Origin: Phlebopus portentosus | Lineage: Eukaryota; Basidiomycota; Agaricomycetes; Boletales; Boletinellaceae | Reading direction: 5' to 3' | Length of the DNA: 64,000 nt | NCBI GenBank assembly: GCA_037892935.1 | Contig: JAYXKI010000013.1 | Location: 186,001-250,000 of the forward strand | Shown here: one piece after another, positions 23,589 to 35,557 of the stretch | Layout of the letters: each line of letters starts with the position of its first letter | Position numbering within the stretch: position 1 is the first letter of the stretch | Translations under genes and position numbers: made by a program | The notes under the pieces: generated by a model | Databases searched by the model: none | Told to the model about the DNA's origin: nothing | Seen by the model: only the letters and a program-made list of their open reading frames with translations

Positions 23589-24210
23589 ATCTGAAGCTGA
23601 GCCGAGGAGCCTTGTGTCTGAAGGTGCTAGAAGGGGAGACTGCCGTGGGACCACCACTTTGTCAGGCCGGGTTTTATTGGCACCCGGGCGCAAGTTCGAA
23701 AAGGGTACAGGGAGATGATCTTGACAAATCTTCTAAGCCAACCGCCGCGACTGAATCCATACAAAAACATCCACCACACGCAAGCTTCGCAGATGTCATA
23801 TCCCAACCACCTGCCGTGCCGATAGGCTGCTTCGACACAGGCGATTGTCGCCTAAGGTAACTGTGACAAGTAGAAATATAATGAGCAACGGACAATGCAC
23901 GATCACAACTAAGAAAGGAAGTGGAAGCCGATTACCAGTCGATTTTCACGGATCTCCGGCCTAGTGGCATGGCTTACGAATCACCGAATCGCAGTTGTTG
24001 CTGCTCGCAAAGGACCCTCCGCCACACCCATCTCACCCTCGAGCAGAGAGATATTGAGCTGCTGTTTCGTCACTTTGGCCTCTGCAAAATCGATAATATT
24101 AGGATGGTTCGTGTATGCGTGGGTGTCTGGGCGTCGATTCTCCGAGTCCTTGCCCGATCATTTCAGTGGTTAGGAGACACTCTCAAACTTGATGTAAAAA
24201 ATGAACTCAC

Positions 24211-24372
24211 CGAGCTTCAGCAGGATTGAATGTACTAGCACATTCTCGAGGAACGGAATATGAATGACCATCTGGTCCGATGCCAGAGTCAACGTACCGC
24301 AGCGTGGCCTTGCGTTCGTTCCATGGTTTGATGAGTGCTTTGGCATCCTCCGGCACGCTTAAGTTCAGACTG
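24211..24372 (-). CDS. possible isolated exon, unknown
   Basis: One minus-strand frame reads LNLSVPEDAKALIKPWNERKA and continues through a VDSGIGPDGHSYSVPRE segment to a clean donor (CG|GTGAGT at about 24210). A plausible acceptor follows at about 24095, giving a short tail and stop. It has the look of real coding sequence, but no start or partner exon could be fixed. Function unknown. Confidence 0.25.
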
Positions 24373-26882
24373 TGTACACTTCAGTGGAAGGAAAAGTGCA
24401 TCCCACTTGTCTCGACCAATAACATGAGATAAATTTGCGTTATCCACTCCTCGAAATCCAGACAGATCGAGGTCCACGACAGACGTACGATGTGCTCATT
24501 GATAATGGTGCAAACGGTCAGTGATCCTAAGATCCTCGAGGATATCGAAACTGAGCTGACAACCCGTTCTGTTTCACCAGGTGATTTCCAGCCGTTGAGG
24601 ACCCGGTGGCCAGGCTAACGGCAAACAACCTTACCGGACGGCAACTAGTAAGGCGAACTGCATTTCTGCGTCGATTCGACGACGGTGGATGTCGAATGGG
24701 AGCCGCGGAGAGTTGGTAGAGACCCGTGGGGACAGGAGACTTTATATAGGTCCGCAGACTCATTCGAAACAGGTCCATTGCGTTATTTGCATACTGACGC
24801 CTTGAGTTCTTCCTACTTCCTAGCCTTCCAAATTTAATTTCATCGCGCGCACATGTATCCTGCCGCTCCACGGACGAAGATCGAAAAGATTGGGATAACG
24901 TAAATACAACGTTTACGTCCAGTTGCCCCTGTGTCGACCCGAGAAGACATCCCAGAAATGCCGCCCAAAGGGTGAAGAAGGATATATGAACTTGAAGGAA
25001 TCGGATGGATATCATCAATCGTTCTGACGAACGCCGCTCTTTGTATATCCCACGAGTCAATCCTGCGACTTGCGGAAGTCAGAGAGCTGCAGAACGTCCA
25101 TACTTTTCTTTAACGGGGAAAACTGTCGCTTGCAATAGACGTCTTCCTGGCAAGTTTCCAGCAAGGGCCAGACGTGCCATTTTTCTTTCATGGAATGCAA
25201 GGAACTCATCAGCAGGCGACCTGAGATCCGAAGGCAGTTGTCGGATGAGCTGATGCTGTCGGCAATCCATATAATAACGAGTTCAATCTTCCCCATCTTT
25301 GCAAGATCCATTCCAAGTGATCTTTCAGCGCCACTGATGACGGGGTTTAGTCTCAAGCTCTGGAGAGGGAGGCTGAAACGAACCAATTGTTTTAGTTTCT
25401 GAGTTAAGATTTGGGACTTAAATATACATGTGCCGTAACCAAGACGTATGGTAAGTTTGTTCCCAGATTGGTCTCGTCAACAGTGGAGCTCGACATTAAT
25501 AGAGAAATCAACAGTTATTCGCCGTCTTGATGATCCACATAGATCTCTTCAAATCGCATCTCGAAAAGTCGATAAAACAGAAACAATTACGCTCAGGAAG
25601 CTATCAGAACTTGAAAGCGAAGAGCCACTCACTAGTTGGCGATATATCCAACATCTACGCAAGATCTCAGCGACCTAGGTATCCTGTATATTCTCCATAC
25701 CCTTCTAAGTACTTCACGTTCTGTCTCGGCATCTCCTTATTCCGAAGAGCATAGCGGCGGTATAGTCATTCCTAAGTTTAGGCAGTGGTAAGATACCGTC
25801 ATGTCAACTCTGGTCGCGAATCGATGTCTTACTAGGCAAAACGTCCTGACGCAACAGAATCACTAGTGTTTCGTCTCGAAACACTCTGAGAAGCCTTCAA
25901 GAGCCATTTTGCTACCAAAGGTCGAAAAAAGCTGGTATCGTCAAGGTTGAAGAGGCACAGGCTCCTACCGTACCGCTGCTGGACACTTCACATTCACGTG
26001 CCTTACTGCTCCCGTCGCCACTGCCACCGGTCCTGCACTCACCCGATACAGCACCGACATGTATAGCTGCCCGTTCATTTTTCTCGATTTTTACATTAAT
26101 ATCCAGCTATACGGATTCCAACAAATTTTTTCTGAGGATGACTCCTCACCGATGCAGAAACTCGAATTACATAGCATTCAGTCTAGAGGTAGAGAGAAAG
26201 AACTGCTATCCACGTCTCTTTTATTGACGAAATTATCCTGGTGATCTGTAGCAATTCTATGGCTCTGTCAATGCAGTGTGACGAAGATCTCATCGAGCAG
26301 CAGGCGTAACTCCAGATCGGACGACGAAGCTCCATTGAAAAGCATAGGCGAAGAGATTTAGATTAGTATTGACGTGCAAGCTCGAGGTCGACCAGCATGT
26401 CTTGCTCCCGAATTCTTCAGAACAGATGCCCCCTCATCAGTGTCTCTCCCCGAAGGCAACAGCTAAGTGTCTTATATCTAATTCCAGCTCGGAGCAGGCG
26501 AAAATGCAGAAATCTTGAAGTTAAGCAGATGAAGCGTCGTCTACATCAAGCAGCTATAATGTAGTGACCTGCTTTGCTTATCCGGACTGCAGAAGAGTAT
26601 TTCTTGTGAGTGTTGGGAGCCTTTTGCTATTTTTTTGTTGAGCTTTTCCTAGTGCCAATATATTCGTGGAATTTCGTGACAATATTCCTATTTCGTTCTG
26701 GGCGTAGCAATAAACTAGGCTCCTCCACGCGTTGATCGGAAACTTCGACTCGACATTTTGCCTCATCTGAGACTGTACTAAGCTCTATCAGATGTGTTTC
26801 TGTCGTCACGTTTTGTCACCACGGCGCTTCTTCGACTCCTGACCTTGATGTCCTGGAGAACTCGGACACATCAGCAAGAACA
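24373..26882. other. gene-poor stretch, no supported gene
   Basis: About 2.5 kb. The longest minus-strand frame (24527-25060, 177 codons) contains a hydrophobic stretch resembling a signal peptide, but it has no cysteine pattern, domain or splice support. I do not call it a gene. Confidence 0.4.
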
Positions 26883-27050
26883 TCAATGAAATGGATGTTC
26901 TTTGCACCACTCACAATCAGTCAAAGGCATTGTTTGCGGTCTGCAGCACTGATTCGCAAGTATCGTTAGACAGAGTCTCGTCGTTGGATGATCGACAGTG
27001 ACCGTACCTTTCGTCTACTTCTACACGATCTGCATGGGATAGGGCGGCGA
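26883..27050 (-). pseudogene. dead Zn(II)2Cys6 locus D
   Basis: Exon 1 ends RRPIPCRSCRSRRK at a GTACGG donor (27008). The intron is 26949-27007, and exon 2 reads CCRPQTMPLTDCEWCKEHPFH. The split falls at the same codon as in the four related loci. The codon that should supply the sixth cysteine is TGA (26883-26885), so the cluster is truncated. No intact upstream start in frame was found. Otherwise the spacing fits the 27730-28105 gene. Confidence 0.6.
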
Positions 27051-27729
27051 GTCCTCTTTTGCGTCGGAGTCGAGGATGCGAAAATGACATGGACCTACTG
27101 GCTCGCAACCGTGATGTTCAGGTTTTGGTCTCCCGAATTTTGCGCGTCGCGATTGAGATGGCTTGCGGTCAGCGAGTTCCATATCATGTGGCTAGTGAAG
27201 AGATGGTTTGATTTCTGGTAGCTCGGCATGATCGTAGAGTGCTGAAGAGTTGTCCTGGGCCTCTTGTTATCGATTTTTGCGGCTTTCGCGTGATGATGCC
27301 CTCACAGAGAGGAAAGTGATGATTACTGAACTCTTTGAGGCATATGGTTGAGCTCTCTTGTCGGTTTCTCACTCAAATTCGCCTACCAGTTATCAGTGGG
27401 AAAAGTGAGCAGATATCCATTTTCGTATGGTCACCTGCTGATGAACTTTGAACAAAGAGCAGCTGAGTTTATGATTCTTCAGCAAACGAATGAGATACGA
27501 ACTATCCGTGGCTGGGATCTCGGGCTTCAGCGAGTGCATGGTGAGTATGTTATTTACCGGCCACATTTGTTTTGGCTTCATCGTTTTTAAATTCTATTGA
27601 CATCTGCTCATACATAGTACTTCCGAAAAGCTTTGTCTATCGTCACGACTAGGAGGCCACATGCTTATCTCACGGCCTGATACTAAAGATTAGGAACGTG
27701 CCTCCACGATTCACAAAACTCCATAACAT

Positions 27730-28105
27730 TTAGCCTCTCCAACTCTCGTCGATATCCCAGCTGAGCAATTTGATTTCCTCGTTTAGTCCCTCGTTTCCTG
27801 CTAAGAACCGATCAGTACGCCTGAGAATCCTGCAGAAGTTTTGCATACTCACAGTTTCGCAATTGAGACTATGTTCCACACACCATTGGCAGGGTATCAA
27901 AGGCTTTGTATGTGGTCTGACGCACTGTATCAAGCCCTTTGTCAGACGCAGCTTTTCCAGAATATCGACGCATACGGACCTTGCGCCGTGCCTTGCGACA
28001 AGAATTGCAAGCCACATAACGAATCGGCTTCCCATCAGGCCCCAAAGTGCTGGCATTTTCGTTGTGGAAAGGGTTATCGTAGAATTGGTTCGCGTTACTC
28101 GACAT
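27730..28105 (-). CDS. mini Zn(II)2Cys6 protein C
   Basis: Exon 1 (27980-28105) starts MSSNANQFYDNPFHNE and ends VACNSCRKARRK. After a 55-bp intron, exon 2 (27730-27924) reads CVRPHTKPLIPCQWCVEHSLNC and continues without a stop through a leucine-containing, probably helical tail to ESWRG. The cysteines fit C-x2-C-x6-C-x10-C-x2-C-x6-C. At about 106 residues this is little more than a zinc-cluster DNA-binding unit. An in-frame ATG at 28129 could extend the N-terminus by eight residues. Confidence 0.65.
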
Positions 28106-28129
28106 GATTGTGGACCGGTTGGTTGTCAA

Positions 28130-29630
28130 TCTCGAGCCTTGGTTATCGCATTTGCTTCACTTTATAGGAGACGTTGTACTCACTATTCGTCGAAGGAGAT
28201 GCGATGGACTGGGTTTTCAACCGCAAAAACTTCCTGGGTTTTATAAACCTCATTAGAAGCTCGCCTTGAACAACTTCGTCCTGGATAAGACAGCAGATGG
28301 CCATTTTTGTAGCTAGCCTGTCGTCCATTCTCAAGCGCAGCCGAGTCCTTATTTCTTTCCATGAAGGCGAACAAACTTGTCCGGCCGTGAACAACGTGAA
28401 GAATCAGAAATGAAATCCTACATGCGTTACTATCTCACTTCGGAACGGAGTACCGGTCGGAGGACAGTGTCCTTGCAGCGGGGATGCTAACTAAAAGTAG
28501 GAATTGCCGAACGTATTATCCACGAGGAGGGTTTGTCGTGTATAAACTAGACGATTCTTCTTGGGACCGAAGAGATGTCTAACATTCTAGATTCAGCTTA
28601 GCAGCTTAAGCTTCGGACCATAGAGTCCATAGCAACGCTTAGAGTCATACTCGTCAGATATTTGTGCCCCTAGCAGACCTTAGCCGTGTGACCTTCACGC
28701 GGTCTTGAAGAATGGTCTGGTCAAAACATCTTAAAAAGCCATCGTAGCGATCGATCGGAGTGCCCTAACGCCGTTCGGACGCTCAGCGAGAAGCCTGCGG
28801 AGGAGCATTCCACTTTGAGCGAGGTTCTGAATCAGGTAAGATCGTCCCTCAACGCGGGCGAATTCTTTGTTATCCAGTCGAGGACCAGAGGCAAATGCTA
28901 TAATCGTGACTATTCAATTCTGATATTATATTTCTAGAAAATAATGCCGTATGATTACTCTACTGTGTGAGCTATCCTTCATGATAGTAGATCAGGAAAA
29001 TATTGTGCTTTGACATTCTGTAAATACTATCTTTTCATCCATTCGCGGATACGAATTCGTATGACAATGTCCAGTCTAGTACTTATAGAACCCACGCAAT
29101 GCCTGCACCGCAGGAAGCCCTTGCAAGTGAGACCAGCGACCGATCATAAGATACGAAGAGTTGGATATGAGAAATTCGAATAGTGAGCTCAGACTCGGTA
29201 CTTACTATCTACTGCACACATCTTTTATGCCGAAGCGTCAAACGGAGAGGGTTCCACAGTGGGACTCAAGGATAGCCTGATGCAATGAGCTATGAAAACT
29301 GCATATAGAAATACTACGTATGTTCCATGACGAACGGAGTTGATTGGACTGTACGTTCGCCATTCAATCGGTTTCGGCTTGGAACGATGAAATAGGAAAC
29401 GGCCGACTTTCTTGACACAGAAGTGATAGGCGCCTTCAGGAGCTTTCTACTTCAAGCGAGAGACCTTACTTGGCAAAAGCCTCGCATATTGCATGCCGGA
29501 TAGATACAGGATAATAAGAGTCGAGATAGATATCATATTTTGATAGCTAAATATTGACTTTGTATTCTAAACAAACGCCTGCGTCTACATCTATCGGTGC
29601 TGAAGTCAAGGATTTTTGCACAATAGGATA
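28130..29630. other. intergenic, no gene seen
   Basis: About 1.5 kb between the zinc-cluster array and the membrane-protein gene. A minus-strand frame at 28183-28374 ends near a GTGAGT and might be an upstream exon of protein C, but the joint does not resolve. Confidence 0.4.
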
Positions 29631-30420
29631 CTAATCATCTACTTCTATTTCAGGAGTGCAGCTCTCGGCCCTTTCTAACCCGTATGATCTAGTTTTCATG
29701 TTTTCCGCACCACATTCGCTGAACATCATCCAGCCCAACGCAGACATGAACGTTGCCATTCCCGGTATACAGCAAGCTGTCGAAATGACAGCCGTCTTGT
29801 ATGTCTCCGTCGCGAACATAAGAGTGATCAGTGCGACAATAGATAGCACAAACGCCATTGCTGCGAAAGCCGATGGGAGGAAAATAGCGCAGTAGGTCTG
29901 TATCTGAATCAGTATCTAATCCAAAATTGCATAGTTTCATAGAGAAACTTACGATAACTCGGCGAGCGTTGGGCATGCACTTCATGCACCTGCACTTATT
30001 GTGCTCGAGCGCGGGCTGTTCCATGTCGGGTAATTTCTCGCTGCCTTCAGACTGATGAGTACCGTTCTTGCTGAAGACTTCAGAACATTCTTCGACCGCA
30101 CTCTGCAAGTTATTGATTGCGCTTGTTGTGACCATTGAAAGCGGCAAACCCAACGTGCATAACAATGTTGTGCAATAGAGTGAAGCCGGGATAACCGGTG
30201 CCATGGGCACAGTTACTGCAGACTGTTCCCATTGAAAAAGACTTGATCCGGTAACTGCGTAAATGGAAATCATCTAAAGGACAAGGGGTAGTGAATAATC
30301 ATGCAAACCGAGCCGGTAGGAAAGCATTATCTTACCAAATATGTGGCGTGTTCGTTCAAGCGAGAAGCTATATGAAGTCCCCTGGCTTTTCCAAATGTAG
30401 TTTCTTTAGATGAAGGTGGA
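29631..30420 (-). CDS. putative multi-span membrane protein
   Basis: Exons 29631-29903 and 29953-30273 join in frame across a 49-bp intron (ATC|GTAAGT...TTCAG|ATA). A further upstream exon reads into a donor at 30335 (...RLNEHATYL). Three hydrophobic segments long enough to cross a membrane are visible: PVIPASLYCTTLLCTLGLPL, a long one around FAAMAFVLSIVALITLM, and STACCIPGMATFMSALGWMM. A polar loop containing CRCMKC separates the first two. The C-terminus is short and acidic. This resembles the many unnamed four-span membrane proteins of basidiomycetes. The 5' end is not resolved. Confidence 0.5.
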
Positions 30421-30439
30421 TCTGAGAATGACGGTCGCG

Positions 30440-30676
30440 TCAGAATTGGATTTCAACGATAGACGCATATCGAGAACCGGTTTCATTGCATATATCCGTA
30501 TCATACTCGGACAGTCTGACATGAGTCGTCCTTATGTATTCATCGCCTTCATTCAGTGTGTCCACATCCGATAGGCAACCTGAGCAGTTGTTCACTGCGA
30601 TTTTGCTACTCGCTAGCTTCGCTTTTGCATGGTATCTATAGTGTGAGGAATTTTCCGTCTGCCGACTCGCTGCCAC
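30440..30676 (-). CDS. possible upstream exon of the membrane-protein gene
   Basis: A minus-strand frame of 78 codons (SRQTENSSHYRYHAKAK... to ASIVEIQF) looks protein-like and ends 20 bases before the next supported frame, one base out of phase. It may be the N-terminal exon of the membrane protein with a frame break, or an unrelated small gene. Confidence 0.25.
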   Translation of the reverse strand: MAASRQTENSSHYRYHAKAKLASSKIAVNNCSGCLSDVDTLNEGDEYIRTTHVRLSEYDTDICNETGSRYASIVEIQF

Positions 30677-31841
30677 ATTTATTTATTAGCAAGACAAAAC
30701 GGTAAGTCAAATGTAAAAGGTTTACTGTTGTTCAAATCGCCAGAACCTGCATCACAATCGATCCGCCTTTGTTGTATGGAATCGCGCGCTCGCTGGAAGA
30801 CTTGCAAAGGAATGATCGTGAGATCATGCGAAATGCCTGGAGCCGCAAGACCATTGCCGAGAAACCGTATAAATGCTGTTTGCAAGGGCGAAACTATGTG
30901 ATTGAAATGAATGAACGCACCACGTACAATGCTATGAGGACGCTTGAGCAAGGCCCTGGCAGCTCGACGGCACGATGCGTCCTTGGGCAAGCCTTCATGT
31001 CGCCTGCAACCGCATTGGCAACAGGGACTATCTGGACTCGCGAATGAGCTGGATTTTGATAATCCCATTTCTCTGAGTCCTATGCTTTTCGCTGGTGAAG
31101 AGGAGGAGTGTCTGCTGCTCTGCTCACTTTATACTTCTATGGGAAGGCTATGCGAGAACAAGATTGTTAGTAAGATAAAAAAAAAGGACAGAAAAATGAA
31201 CCAGACGCGGACATAGTTACGAAACGCTTAGAGATGTTAGATCTTGAATACTGGCCAGCGAGCAGCGCCTAAATTTTACGGATTGATATTCTGCTCAAAA
31301 GCTGTATGAGTGTACCGATTCCTTTTCTGAGGCGTTGTCTCGAATAGGAAAGCACCATAGTCAGTTCCACAGTTCCAAGTCTGCCTGATTCGCTGAAGTA
31401 CGTTGTCAATCGCATAGTTTGACTTCAAGTTCTTCTGCATCCTGGTCGAAGAATGCGTGAAAGAGATGCACGGCAGCGGGATCGAACGTCCGAGTCGGTC
31501 TGAGTTCGGGATCCACGTGATGAGCATCGACATTTTTTTTTCTCTTTCTTTCAAATGTCTTTGCACATCGAAGACCAACACATACGGAATTCCCTGTATC
31601 GTAAAGTAACTCTACGATGTGATGCTGCCTCATTCAAGGGAATCGTGGTTTTGCGAGATGGCCAAGGGTACTGCCCGCTGCCGCATGTCTGGAGCTGACC
31701 ATTCTCCCAAGCCACAGCCACGCCTGCTCCTTGCCAACACAATGTGGCCGATCGCGACACGGTATATATTGCCTCAGGCCCTTTGTCCCGCTTAGCGGTC
31801 TTGCCTTTCACCACCATCCCGTGGCCATAACTGTTTGTACG
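30677..31841. other. no supported gene
   Basis: Overlapping open frames on both strands (30679-31068 minus, 30769-31047 plus, 31276-31901 minus) compete with each other and none shows a domain or splice support. It contains the promoter of the plus-strand gene at 31842. Confidence 0.4.
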
Positions 31842-32601
31842 ATGGGTATGAAGAAAGTGCGTCCTCTTGGAAAGATGTGACATCCTTAGAGATTTAGACA
31901 TTGAATTTGTGTATTTCTATCTAGCCTTGGATTTACGATAGCAATCTTCCAGCCGCACTTGCAGAAGAGCTCAACGCTGAAGGCTTTGAGCGACCCTCGA
32001 GCCCAGGTGTCCGGGCGAGCTTCGAAGAGAAACAGAAAGCTATGGAAATGCACAGCTTATCGGCGTCTGGTGATCTTGTTTCAGAGAAGGAGCACGAATG
32101 GACGCGGATCTCTGTCGCGGCGCGCGCGTCGCAGCTAAAGACACGCATGCGGAAGCTACAAGCGAAAAGCAGGCGCTCTGCATCAGCTTGCCTCGGAGAG
32201 GATGCTCGTTGTGAGCTGGGATTGAGTGACTATAGGGCATGTTCGAGTTTGGATAAGCCAGGCGAAGCTAAAGATAGAGAGGTTCGTGATAAAACTCTTA
32301 TCAGCTTCACAGCATCCGTGATGTGCTTCGGAATGACCAGATGTCAAGGCGGTTTTCGTATCCCGCGACACATTTTCCTAGCTTAGAAGACAAGACTGTG
32401 GTGTCCGAGCCTATTATCATCAACACCGTTGATGATTTGTTGCGGCATTTGGAAAAGATTGGGCGTCTACAACCGACCGTATCCTCCGTTCCAGATGCTT
32501 CGCCGGCTCCTTCCGTTACTGGCTCCGAAACTGAGGTCGAATCAGGCGACTCCTCCTTCGAGTCCGTATCGTCCATCGAGAGCGAGGACGGCGCTTCTTA
32601 A
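31842..32601 (+). CDS. hypothetical three-exon protein, 210 aa
   Basis: Exons 31842-31856, 31925-32281 and 32341-32601 keep frame through GT-AG introns of 68 and 59 bp. The first exon encodes only MGMKK. The protein continues PWIYDSNLPAALAEELNAEG, then a basic region (SQLKTRMRKLQAKSRRS), then a helix-like VDDLLRHLEKIGRLQ, and ends in an acidic serine-rich tail (SVTGSETEVESGDSS...EDGAS). No domain recognised. The start is chosen because it is the only ATG giving an uninterrupted model. Confidence 0.55.
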
Positions 32602-33433
32602 ACCGAGGCTATCATTGACCAAACGCTGGAAGATGGCCCAGATAATGATGCGATGTGTGCGTAGCGAGATTTGCTCGTCGCACAAGTCGTCTTTGGACTT
32701 TCCAAGTAATCGCCTGGGCGTGTGGGCCCTTGCAACCTGTGAAATTCGTTGCTTTTCATCTGTGCTAACTTCGACTTCGCTGTGACACGTGTATTCCGAT
32801 CACTCTCATTCCGCTCTATCCACTTGCATCCACCGCTGGTCCCAGGCGGTTGCTTTAAATTTTACTAAGGATCAGTCTTCCTCAAAGTTACATGTGCTCT
32901 TTTGTTATAGTCTAACATCTTTGTTGCTACTTATACCAGCTTATTGATATTTTCTGTAGTCCGATCGCTAGTCTGCTCTTTTCAGTTTTACTACTTTATG
33001 TAGCCGTTTTCACTCCTGTCCCAATCAGTGCTTGCATTATCTAATAGCGTATGTCTGACTAATCTCATGATATGAATTCACTGCAATACGGGCACGTGCA
33101 ACTTCCTACTTTTCCACTTTTCTTCCATCGTAACGTAACCACATTTTCGCCGAGCTTCTGAGACTCCCAGGCAGACAGCCGCTCTTACTCGTAAATGGCG
33201 CATTGGATATACTGGACTAAATCATTGATGCGAAAGGCGTAACAGGCCCTTGCTGAGCGCCTAAGAAATGATGGTTTATACCTTTCGAGCTGCCTCGTGC
33301 CTTGAGAAGCATCATGACAAAATGGCAATACGAAGTGCACTTATAAAGATAGCGACGGCGATTGCCTAAAGATTCGTCACCCCTTTTCTCTCTTCGACGG
33401 CGACCACAGACTACACATCCCTGCTCCATTGTC
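32602..33433. other. intergenic, no gene seen
   Basis: AT-rich intergenic sequence. It holds the 3' region of the gene above and the promoter of the first BTB gene. The last ~110 bp before the BTB start resemble the sequence upstream of the BTB pseudogene at 36400. Confidence 0.5.
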
Positions 33434-34300
33434 ATGACCGAAATCATGAGTACTGACGCGTCTGGCTACTCTTTCTCTCCCTCACCTTCGGACTGCGAAA
33501 CCGTTTCTTCGATTGCTCAGCCATCGTCGCCAGAAGTCCGTCAAAAAATGTTTATCCCTGCTGCTATGATGGTCGGAAGCAGCCCTTCAGATTCGTTTCA
33601 TTTTCGATATGAACAGCCTAGGCAAAGCTCGGAATATTGGTTTGACGATGGCAGCGTGGTGATCGAGGTTCGTATTTACTCATGTGAATCCATGATAGCG
33701 GTTGTTTACACATAAGACTGACGGCAGGTGGAGAATACGTGGTATAACGTGCACGGATCCGTCTTGAAACGACAATCGGACTTCTTTCGAGAGAGCCTTG
33801 CAAAAGCGACAAGTAAATACGGGTTCTCACCCGGATCAACGCTCCGGCCTCTTGTTTTGGATATTCAGAAGCAGAACTTCGAGCTCTTGTTGTCCATCAT
33901 TTATCCTTCGTAAGCTGATTGATTATCGGTGTTTTGCAGGAGAAGAGTCTTATTCACGGCTTTCAGTGATTACTGGTCGCGATTAAACTTCACAGTCGAG
34001 GAGTGGTTCGGTATAGCGAATGTCGCCACAAGCCTTGAATTCAAGTCTATCAGGAAGGCCGCACTCGAAAACATCTTCCAGAGCTGCGGCGCGATGGAAC
34101 TTATCGATCTGGGAAGAAAGCACGATTTGCCCGAATGCATAACGTCGGGCTTCCGAGTGCTATGCTTCGCCGAGGAGCCTCTCTCATTGAAAGACGGACA
34201 TATGGTCGGTCTGGAAATGGTGATACAGATTGCGCGGGCGAGAGAAATGCTTGCAAAGGGAGGGAAATGGTCCGAAATCGAGTCTGAATTTACCCCTTGA
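33434..34300 (+). CDS. BTB/POZ-domain protein 1
   Basis: BTB domains mediate dimerisation and often bind Cullin-3. Exons are 33434-33667, 33728-33909 and 33967-34300 (249 aa). A Ser-rich N-terminus leads into YWFDDGSVVIEVENTWYNVH, SVLKRQSDFFRESL and NFELLLSIIYPS, the core of the fold. The helical part follows: FTVEEWFGIANVATSLEFKS, LGRKHDLPECITSGF and AREMLAKGGKWSEI. Both intron positions are shared with the BTB genes at 34704 and 37496. Fungal families of this type are numerous and mostly without known substrate. Confidence 0.8.
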
Positions 34301-34703
34301 TTGCATGCCCAGTCATGAGATCTGTTCCGTGTATTTTTGCTTCGATAAGCGCCCAGATTCGTCCAATTATCACCTTTTGAAGCCTCGAGGCGAATCTGGT
34401 ATCTCTGAAAACTCCAGCACTCGACTAGACTACTTGGGTTTAAGGAATACGATATGTCAAATTGTGCGAAAAAAATGACAGTAATATCTTGCAGCACAGA
34501 AAGGTTAACCCTTTTCCTCAAGCAGATGAATGCTTGTATATCATGAAGCGCCCGTCAAGTTACGGAGCGCGGATGCTTGGACTGACGAAAGCCAGGACTG
34601 TTCTGCTTCTGACCCCCTCGTGCTCTATCGCATGTCGTAACGCGATGCTAGATATAATCTTTCTTCTCATCCTACGGATTTCAATCTCTCCGTGTCCACG
34701 ATT
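34301..34703. other. spacer between BTB genes
   Basis: About 400 bp separating BTB 1 and BTB 2, with no gene. It includes the probable BTB 2 promoter. Confidence 0.5.
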
Positions 34704-35557
34704 ATGACTGCGTCTCCCGCCCTTGGCTCACCTACGGCGGACGTGCACTCTCCTACTCTGAGCGGCGCTGACCACGAAGTCCGAAACTTGGAGATCCTAA
34801 ACCGGCAGACTCCTACTCCAAGCCACCATTGCATAGCTTGCGGTTCTGGTTCGAAGATGGCACTGTAGTGATCCGTGTACGTGGAACGCAGATATTCAAG
34901 GAATATTTCGTCTTGATCACGAACCTTCGCCCCAGGTTCAAAACACTCTTTATAAGCTCTATAAGGGCATACTCACGAGACAATCGGATTATTTCTTGAA
35001 GAACATAAGCGCTGTTCTTAAATTGCCTGTCACGACGGAGGAGACAACATGTAGCACACCTTGTCTCGTCGGGGTAGGATCAGAATCGCAACCGCTCATC
35101 TTGTCAGCCAACAAAGACGATTTTGAACTCTTGTTGTCCTACATGTTCCCTGAGTAAGTTGCTGGCTGCATTCCATTGCAGAATGAAAGATTATCATGCT
35201 TTTCGAATTAGGGATTACGATTTTCGAAGTACCTTCACTGTGCCCAAATGGGCAGCTATAGCTCAAATTTCCGAAGAGCTTCAGATCTACTCGGTCCGAG
35301 CTGCCGCAGTTTCGAACGTCCTGAACTCAGCAAGCCCCAGCCAGTTGATCGTCCTGGCTAGAAAGCACTATCTTCCTGCATGTTATATTGAGGGGTTCCG
35401 TCAGTTATGTCAGAGGGGGAGCTCGATGACCTTGAAGGAGGGAGAGGAGATAGGCCTGGCAACTACCATCAAAGTCGCCTATGCCAGAGATATGCTTGCA
35501 AAAGGGTCGAAGTGGTCCGAAATCGTTTCCTCGCTCAAAGTCGAAGCTGAAACATGA
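34704..35557 (+). CDS. BTB/POZ-domain protein 2, N-terminus frame-broken
   Basis: Exons 2 and 3 (34936-35153 and 35212-35557) and the end of exon 1 (to 34876) read cleanly: LRFWFEDGTVVIR, VQNTLYKLYKGILTRQSDYF, FELLLSYMFPE, FTVPKWAAIAQISEELQIYS and ARDMLAKGSKWSEI. The only nearby ATG (34704, MTASPALGSPTADVHS) opens a frame that runs out of register with WFEDGTVV by one base and stops at about 34866. Either a one-base indel occurred in the poorly conserved N-terminus or a different start is used. Introns sit exactly as in BTB 1. Confidence 0.7.

Noticed and set aside
24527..25060. 177-codon minus-strand frame with a signal-peptide-like stretch (possible secreted effector)
   Set aside because: No cysteine pattern, domain, splice context or supporting paralogue; the hydrophobic stretch alone is not enough.
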